Assembly: GCA_009785395.1 (NCBI GenBank)
Contig: WQWK01000068.1
Span: 1-8,975, forward strand
Source of the DNA: Conexibacteraceae bacterium
GTDB taxonomy: Bacteria; Actinomycetota; Thermoleophilia; Solirubrobacterales; Solirubrobacteraceae
DNA length: 8,975 nucleotides
Reading direction: 5' to 3'
Shown here piece by piece: positions 5,468-8,975 of the stretch (positions are counted from its first letter, which is position 1; the number at the start of each line of letters is the position of its first letter). A program made the position numbers and the translations under genes. The notes under the pieces were generated by a model. It had not been told where the DNA came from. It saw only the letters and a list, made by a program, of their open reading frames with translations, and did no database searches.

Positions 5468-7216
5468 TCAGCCGGCCGCCACCATCGTCGGCTCCGACTC
5501 CGCGAAGGTGAAGTCCCGCTCACCCGGCCGCGCCGGATGCGCCAGCACCAAAGCGATCACCACCAAAGGGAAGAACCAGACGATGTACAGGTAGAACCAG
5601 TAGGTGATCCCCATCTGCAGGCCGATGATGATCGTGGCCGCCAACGCCGCGACCTCCACGACCGTGCGGTTGCCCCGCGGCCAGAATGGCACCGCCAGCC
5701 CGAACACGATCACGACCCCGAGCCAAACGCGCTCGAAAAAACGCAGGGACATGCTCGTGCCGCCCCACAGTCCCCAGATCGAGAACGGCGCCGGACGGTT
5801 GGCCTGGTAGGCGATCGTGTCGTGCCAGAACCAGTGCCAGTCACCCGACAGCAGCACCGCCAGGAACGGCACGACGATCGCGAACGCGTACCCGTACACA
5901 TAGGCAGCCGTCCCGCGCACACCCGGACGCGATGGTCCGACCCCACGCCACATCAGCGGCGCAAGCCCCAGCGGCGCGAACTTGGTGAGCCCGGCGAGCC
6001 CGGTCATGAACCCGCGCCCCGGCGCCGAGCGGACCACCAGCAGCGCGACGATCACCAGCAGCGCGACGAGCGCGTCATTGGAGTTGGACATCAGCACGAA
6101 CGATGTGAACGGGAACGCCGCCCACAGGTAGGCGAGCACGATGCCCGCGGTGGGGCCGCGCACCATCCAGCCGAGCACGAACAGGCCGAGCATCGTCATC
6201 AGGTCGAAGGCGATCGCCGCGGCGTGCGCGGCCGGCAGGTTGTCCCACACGCCGCTCCAGCCGAAGATCCAGCGGAACGGGACGTAGGCGTAGTAGTTCA
6301 CGGGCCCGTAGGTGTCACCTGACGGGTTATCGGACGGAAAGTGGCCGTACAGCTGGTCGCCGTGGATGATCTTGTCGGCGCCGATCACGCCCGCGTAGCC
6401 GACATCGATGACGTTGGAGTTGGTGACGTTCAGCCCGATCCGGAAGCCGATCAGGAAGATCAGCGCGATCGCCAGCCACGGCGTCGGGATCCAGACGCGC
6501 AGCGGCTCGCGCGAGCGCCCGCGTCCGCAGGCGATCGCCAGCATCCGCGCCACGAGATAGATCATGAACGGGTACACGAGCGGCACCGACAACCCGAGGT
6601 TCGCGTTGTTGAAGAACGCCAGCGAGACCGAGAACCCGAGCAGCATCAGCAGGTCCAGGTGCCACAGCGTCGGACGCCGCCGCCACGGGATGAACGGCAG
6701 CACGAACAGCGCGCAGAGCGGCAGCCACACGTACAGCGCGTTGATCTTGCGGCCGAACGCCCCCGGGTACCCGCGCGCCATCGTCCAGGCGACCTGGTAG
6801 CCGGTCCAAACCTGTGTGACCTCGCCGCTCACGTCGGAGACGTAGAGTTGGATCTGCTCGATCTGATGGTGCGGCGGCGGCGTGAACCAGCTCACCTGCC
6901 AGACCGGGGCGTCGCGCGTGTAGACGTAGGCGACCCAGTGCGGGTGCTTCCTCACCGCCGCAATCACCGTCGGGTTGCGCTTGGCCACGGCGAGCACCTG
7001 GTTGCCGGTGAGACGGAAGCCGTGCGGCGGCGTGGTCATCGACGGCACCAGCACCGGCGTGCCGGGCGGCGCCGAGAGCGGGGCCGGCTGCCCCGGCGGG
7101 TTACCGGCCGCCGAGGCGATCGCCGGGTCGGCGGCAACGCCCGCCGCCGACACGCAGAAGACGATCAGCAGGACCGTGGCGAGTCGCCGGCCCACCGCAC
7201 GCACCGACCGGCCCAC
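5468..7216 (-). CDS. GT-C-like membrane glycosyltransferase with secreted PepSY-like N-terminal domain, about 582 residues
   Basis: Numbering is from GTG 7216. Residues 10-37 form a signal peptide or anchor (RRLATVLLIVFCVSAAGVAA, then an ASAA-type site). A Pro-rich linker (39-64) leads to a soluble domain at about 66-150: a helix (TGNQVLAVAKRNPTVIAAV), VYTRDAPVWQVSWF, then IEQIQLYVSDVSGEVTQVWT, a PepSY-like pattern. From about 158 to 565 there are about ten hydrophobic segments. The loop NVIDVGYAGVIGADKI...GDQLYG (268-291) and GDTYGPVNYYAYVPF (300-314), with D271, D281, D287 and D301, resembles the first outer loop of GT87/DUF2029-type polyprenyl-phosphate-sugar mannosyltransferases. The likely role is sugar transfer to an envelope glycan on the outer face. 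gtrA ends 8 nt upstream, supporting a lipid-linked donor. The frame is open to 7576, but that extension overlaps gtrA; GTG 7204 and 7195 are alternative starts. Substrate unknown. Confidence 0.8.
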   Translation of the reverse strand: MGRSVRAVGRRLATVLLIVFCVSAAGVAADPAIASAAGNPPGQPAPLSAPPGTPVLVPSMTTPPHGFRLTGNQVLAVAKRNPTVIAAVRKHPHWVAYVYTRDAPVWQVSWFTPPPHHQIEQIQLYVSDVSGEVTQVWTGYQVAWTMARGYPGAFGRKINALYVWLPLCALFVLPFIPWRRRPTLWHLDLLMLLGFSVSLAFFNNANLGLSVPLVYPFMIYLVARMLAIACGRGRSREPLRVWIPTPWLAIALIFLIGFRIGLNVTNSNVIDVGYAGVIGADKIIHGDQLYGHFPSDNPSGDTYGPVNYYAYVPFRWIFGWSGVWDNLPAAHAAAIAFDLMTMLGLFVLGWMVRGPTAGIVLAYLWAAFPFTSFVLMSNSNDALVALLVIVALLVVRSAPGRGFMTGLAGLTKFAPLGLAPLMWRGVGPSRPGVRGTAAYVYGYAFAIVVPFLAVLLSGDWHWFWHDTIAYQANRPAPFSIWGLWGGTSMSLRFFERVWLGVVIVFGLAVPFWPRGNRTVVEVAALAATIIIGLQMGITYWFYLYIVWFFPLVVIALVLAHPARPGERDFTFAESEPTMVAAG

Positions 7217-7224
7217 CGGGCGGA

Positions 7225-7710
7225 TCAGGCCTTGAAGCTCCAGAGCTTCTGGACCACGAATGACAGCGGCGTGGCGATGATCCAGGCGATGCCGTCCGCC
7301 AGGGTGTGCTGGCTGATCCCGACGGAGTGAACCAGCAGGGTGTAGATGCCCGCCGCGAAGAGAAGCACCAGGAACGATACGAGGAAGAATCGCACGCCCT
7401 GGCGGAACGGATGGTCCTCCTTGGCCCGGAACGTCCAATGCCGGTTCCAGATGAAGTTGTTGGTCGCGGCGATCACAGCCGCCACCACGAACGCCAGCTT
7501 GTCGGACGCGCTCAGCGGGTGCACGAGGATGAGGAATGAGACGAGGTTGACGACGTATCCCGAGGCGCCGACGCACAGGAAGCGGACCAGCTGCTTGTGG
7601 TTCTCGGGGTGGCGAACCTCATAGGCGAAGCGCCGGTAGGCGCTTCGCAGGCGGCTCACGGCTCGAGCAGAGGGCGGAAGCTCAAGACTGGACATGATTT
7701 CGTCGGGCAC
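7225..7710 (-). CDS. GtrA-like family membrane protein, 161 residues
   Basis: GtrA proteins are small four-helix membrane proteins thought to move or flip polyprenyl-phosphate-linked sugars across the membrane for use by an outer-face glycosyltransferase. Numbering from GTG 7710, a basic cytoplasmic stretch (about 1-40) precedes helix 1 with the hallmark RFLCVGASGYVVNLVSF (43-59), helix 2 (about 71-87) ending in NNFIWNRHWTFR (84-95), helix 3 (about 106-128) and helix 4 ending IATPLSFVVQKLWSF (145-159). Two starts are possible: GTG 7710, with TAGGAT 9 nt upstream (chosen, as it fits the leaderless geometry seen elsewhere), and ATG 7695, five codons later, giving 156 residues. No good Shine-Dalgarno supports either. 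The glycosyltransferase gene follows 8 nt after the stop, suggesting an operon and a donor-supply and transfer pair. Confidence 0.93.
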   Translation of the reverse strand: MPDEIMSSLELPPSARAVSRLRSAYRRFAYEVRHPENHKQLVRFLCVGASGYVVNLVSFLILVHPLSASDKLAFVVAAVIAATNNFIWNRHWTFRAKEDHPFRQGVRFFLVSFLVLLFAAGIYTLLVHSVGISQHTLADGIAWIIATPLSFVVQKLWSFKA

Positions 7711-7719
7711 TCTTCTCGA

Positions 7720-7725
7720 ATCCTA
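7720..7725 (-). promoter_or_regulatory. Candidate -10 element (TAGGAT) for the gtrA-glycosyltransferase operon
   Basis: On the minus strand TAGGAT lies 9 nt before GTG 7710 and 24 nt before ATG 7695. A weak -35 (TTAGAG) is 16 nt upstream. A promoter here would separate gtrA and its partner from the phosphodiesterase gene upstream. Confidence 0.35.
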
Positions 7726-7756
7726 TCTGCAAACTGCGGTCTCTAACGAATAGCGG

Positions 7757-7790
7757 CGCGCGGGGCCAGTATGCCTTTTCTAGGCCGCGC
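7757..7790 (-). terminator. GC-rich hairpin after the phosphodiesterase gene
   Basis: On the minus strand GCGCGGCC (7783-7790) can pair with GGCCCCGCGC (7758-7767) around a loop of about 15 nt, with a 2-nt bulge. It starts 9 nt after the TAG stop. No U-tract follows, so intrinsic termination is uncertain. The rest of the roughly 90-bp gap (7711-7799) holds only the gtrA -10 candidate. Confidence 0.3.
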
Positions 7791-7799
7791 CCGCGCTTC

Positions 7800-8975
7800 C
7801 TACCCGAAGTGCGCCCGGATCATCGGCGCGATGTCCCGCAGTGACCACTGCTCATGAGCCGCACCCGAGTCGGGCCCGGTGCCGCACCAGAGTAGCGCGG
7901 CCAGAGAATCGGTGCGATGCAAAGAGCCGTGGCTGCCGCCGCCGACGTGGGCGGCGCCGCCCCAGTCGACGAACTCGTATCCGGGCGCGGCCGACAAAAG
8001 CACATCGCCGGCGTTCTCGCAGCGCAGCGCCGACCACACGCGGGTCAAAGCATCCGGGTAGTCGGGGCTCTCGAAGCGTCCGTCGCGCACAGTCGCGACC
8101 AGCACGCCGAGGTCGCCGTCGACGCTCCAGCGCTCGCCGCGCAGGTCGCTGACGTCGCCGCCGGGCGCGAACCGCAGCTCGGCGCCGCCGGGGGCGCGGA
8201 TCACCGCCTCGAGCGCATCGTCCTCGCCCGGGCCACCGTCGCCACCGCGATGCAACCACATCGTCAGGTCGACTCCCTCGAGCTCGCAGACCGCCCCCAC
8301 CACCCGCCGGACCAGCTCGTCGCGCCGGTCCGGGTCCAGCGCGTAGATCATCGCCCCGCGCTGCGACGGACTCAGCGCCAGCTCCGCCCCGACCGATCGC
8401 GATGCGCTCGGGGTCGCGACGTGGAAGCCGTCGAGCGCAAGGTCGAGCCGCACCCGCTCCTCGACCAGCGCCTGCGAGTGGTCGGAACACACGACCACGG
8501 CATGCTGATCGAGGAACGCCTCCGTGCCACCGCCGGCGTGCATCATCCGCTCGATCTGGCGGTCGGCGGCGGCGATCGAGGTGACCTGCGCATGCGGCCC
8601 GTTCTTGTGCGACCAGGCGTCGTTGTCGGGCAGCGAGAACAGCATGAAGTCGAACAGGTCGTGCTCCACCAGGTAGGAGCCGACGCAGCCGGTGTGCTGG
8701 TCGCGCACGCCCGGCATCCCCAGCTGCCCGCGGCAGCCGGTGCGGCGGCTCGCGTAGAGGTCGGCGTAGAACAGCTCCTGCGGCCCGAAGATCGTGCGCC
8801 GGAACAGCGTTGCGGTGACCACGCGCGCGAGCGCGGACTCCTGTGCGACCTCGTGCTGGTGGCGCCCGCGATAGATCAGGTAGGTGGTGCCGGCCGTCCG
8901 CAGTCCCTTGTCATCGAGCGACTCGAAGACCGTCGGCGTGTCGTTCGAGAGGTGCTCGGCGTTCATCCGGTAGAC
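7800..8975 (-). CDS. Alkaline-phosphatase-superfamily (type I phosphodiesterase/nucleotide pyrophosphatase-like) protein, 5' end cut
   Basis: 391 codons are in the window and the frame stays open to the right edge (V-Y-R precedes the Met at 8966), so the true start is probably outside. Numbering from that Met, metal-ligand motifs of the superfamily are visible: LPDNDAWSHKNGP (112-124) with D114 and H120, matching the PD-x-x-G-H-x-x-GP motif of nucleotide pyrophosphatase/phosphodiesterases; CSDHSQ (160-165) with D162-H163; and GGGSHGSLH (342-350) with H346. The first aspartate and the Thr/Ser nucleophile should be in the missing N-terminus. It likely hydrolyses a phosphodiester or phosphomonoester using two metals. 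Around 166-330 the sequence is less conserved and acidic (GGDGGPGEDD), probably a family-specific cap. No membrane segment is seen in this part. It precedes gtrA on the same strand with a gap of about 90 bp, so co-function in envelope metabolism is possible but unproven. Confidence 0.85.
   Translation of the reverse strand, partial: VYRMNAEHLSNDTPTVFESLDDKGLRTAGTTYLIYRGRHQHEVAQESALARVVTATLFRRTIFGPQELFYADLYASRRTGCRGQLGMPGVRDQHTGCVGSYLVEHDLFDFMLFSLPDNDAWSHKNGPHAQVTSIAAADRQIERMMHAGGGTEAFLDQHAVVVCSDHSQALVEERVRLDLALDGFHVATPSASRSVGAELALSPSQRGAMIYALDPDRRDELVRRVVGAVCELEGVDLTMWLHRGGDGGPGEDDALEAVIRAPGGAELRFAPGGDVSDLRGERWSVDGDLGVLVATVRDGRFESPDYPDALTRVWSALRCENAGDVLLSAAPGYEFVDWGGAAHVGGGSHGSLHRTDSLAALLWCGTGPDSGAAHEQWSLRDIAPMIRAHFG

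Noticed and set aside
6341..7330. Long plus-strand frame opposite the glycosyltransferase and gtrA
   Set aside because: The product is dominated by Arg, His, Asp and Gln, typical of the antisense frame of a GC-rich membrane protein gene. Similar frames at 5423-6322, 3512-3967, 4040-4750, 4257-5417 and 133-771 were rejected for the same reason.
7217..7576. N-terminal extension of the glycosyltransferase frame up to 7576
   Set aside because: It overlaps the whole second half of gtrA in another frame and yields Arg/Pro-rich sequence with no domain; the signal peptide just after GTG 7216 marks the real N-terminus.

Overview
The window is GC-rich (roughly two thirds G+C by eye) and most of it is coding, with GTG as well as ATG starts. 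The protein set and codon use suggest an actinobacterium. Thermoleophilia (Solirubrobacter/Conexibacter-like) is my best guess, inferred from the general look of the proteins and not proven. I see no rRNA, tRNA, CRISPR array, transposase or phage gene.

Layout. (1) 1-756, minus strand: yciI-like gene followed by hemB (porphobilinogen synthase, cut by the left edge). (2) 757-1077: a 321-bp gene-free stretch between divergent genes, holding a 138-bp imperfect inverted repeat (831-968) and GC-rich hairpins. (3) 1078-1296, plus strand: a 72-residue two-helix membrane protein of unknown function whose 3' end overlaps the next gene tail-to-tail. (4) 1280-4531, minus strand: a tight three-gene operon, read in the order AI-2E family transporter, ABC ATPase, ABC-2 type permease. 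(5) 4552-5346, plus strand: a TIGR00282/YmdB-type metallophosphoesterase, with only 20 bp between its start and the divergent AI-2E start. (6) 5347-5467: a convergent intergenic region with an 18-bp tandem duplication and a 31-bp palindrome. (7) 5468-8975, minus strand: an alkaline-phosphatase-superfamily phosphodiesterase (5' end outside the window), then GtrA, then a large membrane glycosyltransferase-like protein with a signal peptide and a PepSY-like N-terminal domain.

How the genes fit together. The GtrA and GT-C-like pair suggests lipid-linked sugar transport and transfer to a cell-envelope glycan on the outer face of the membrane. The ATPase and permease form a two-component ABC-2 exporter of unknown substrate, co-transcribed with an AI-2E family membrane protein. 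HemB makes porphobilinogen for tetrapyrroles.

A pattern across the window: five genes that look like transcript starts (hemB, yciI, the 72-residue gene, the AI-2E gene and gtrA) each have a TANNNT hexamer 7-11 nt before the start codon and no convincing Shine-Dalgarno sequence at normal spacing, while the operon-internal permease has a clear AGGGAG. This fits leaderless or near-leaderless transcription. The most unexplained structure is the 831-968 inverted repeat. I found no complete novel defence or mobile system here.
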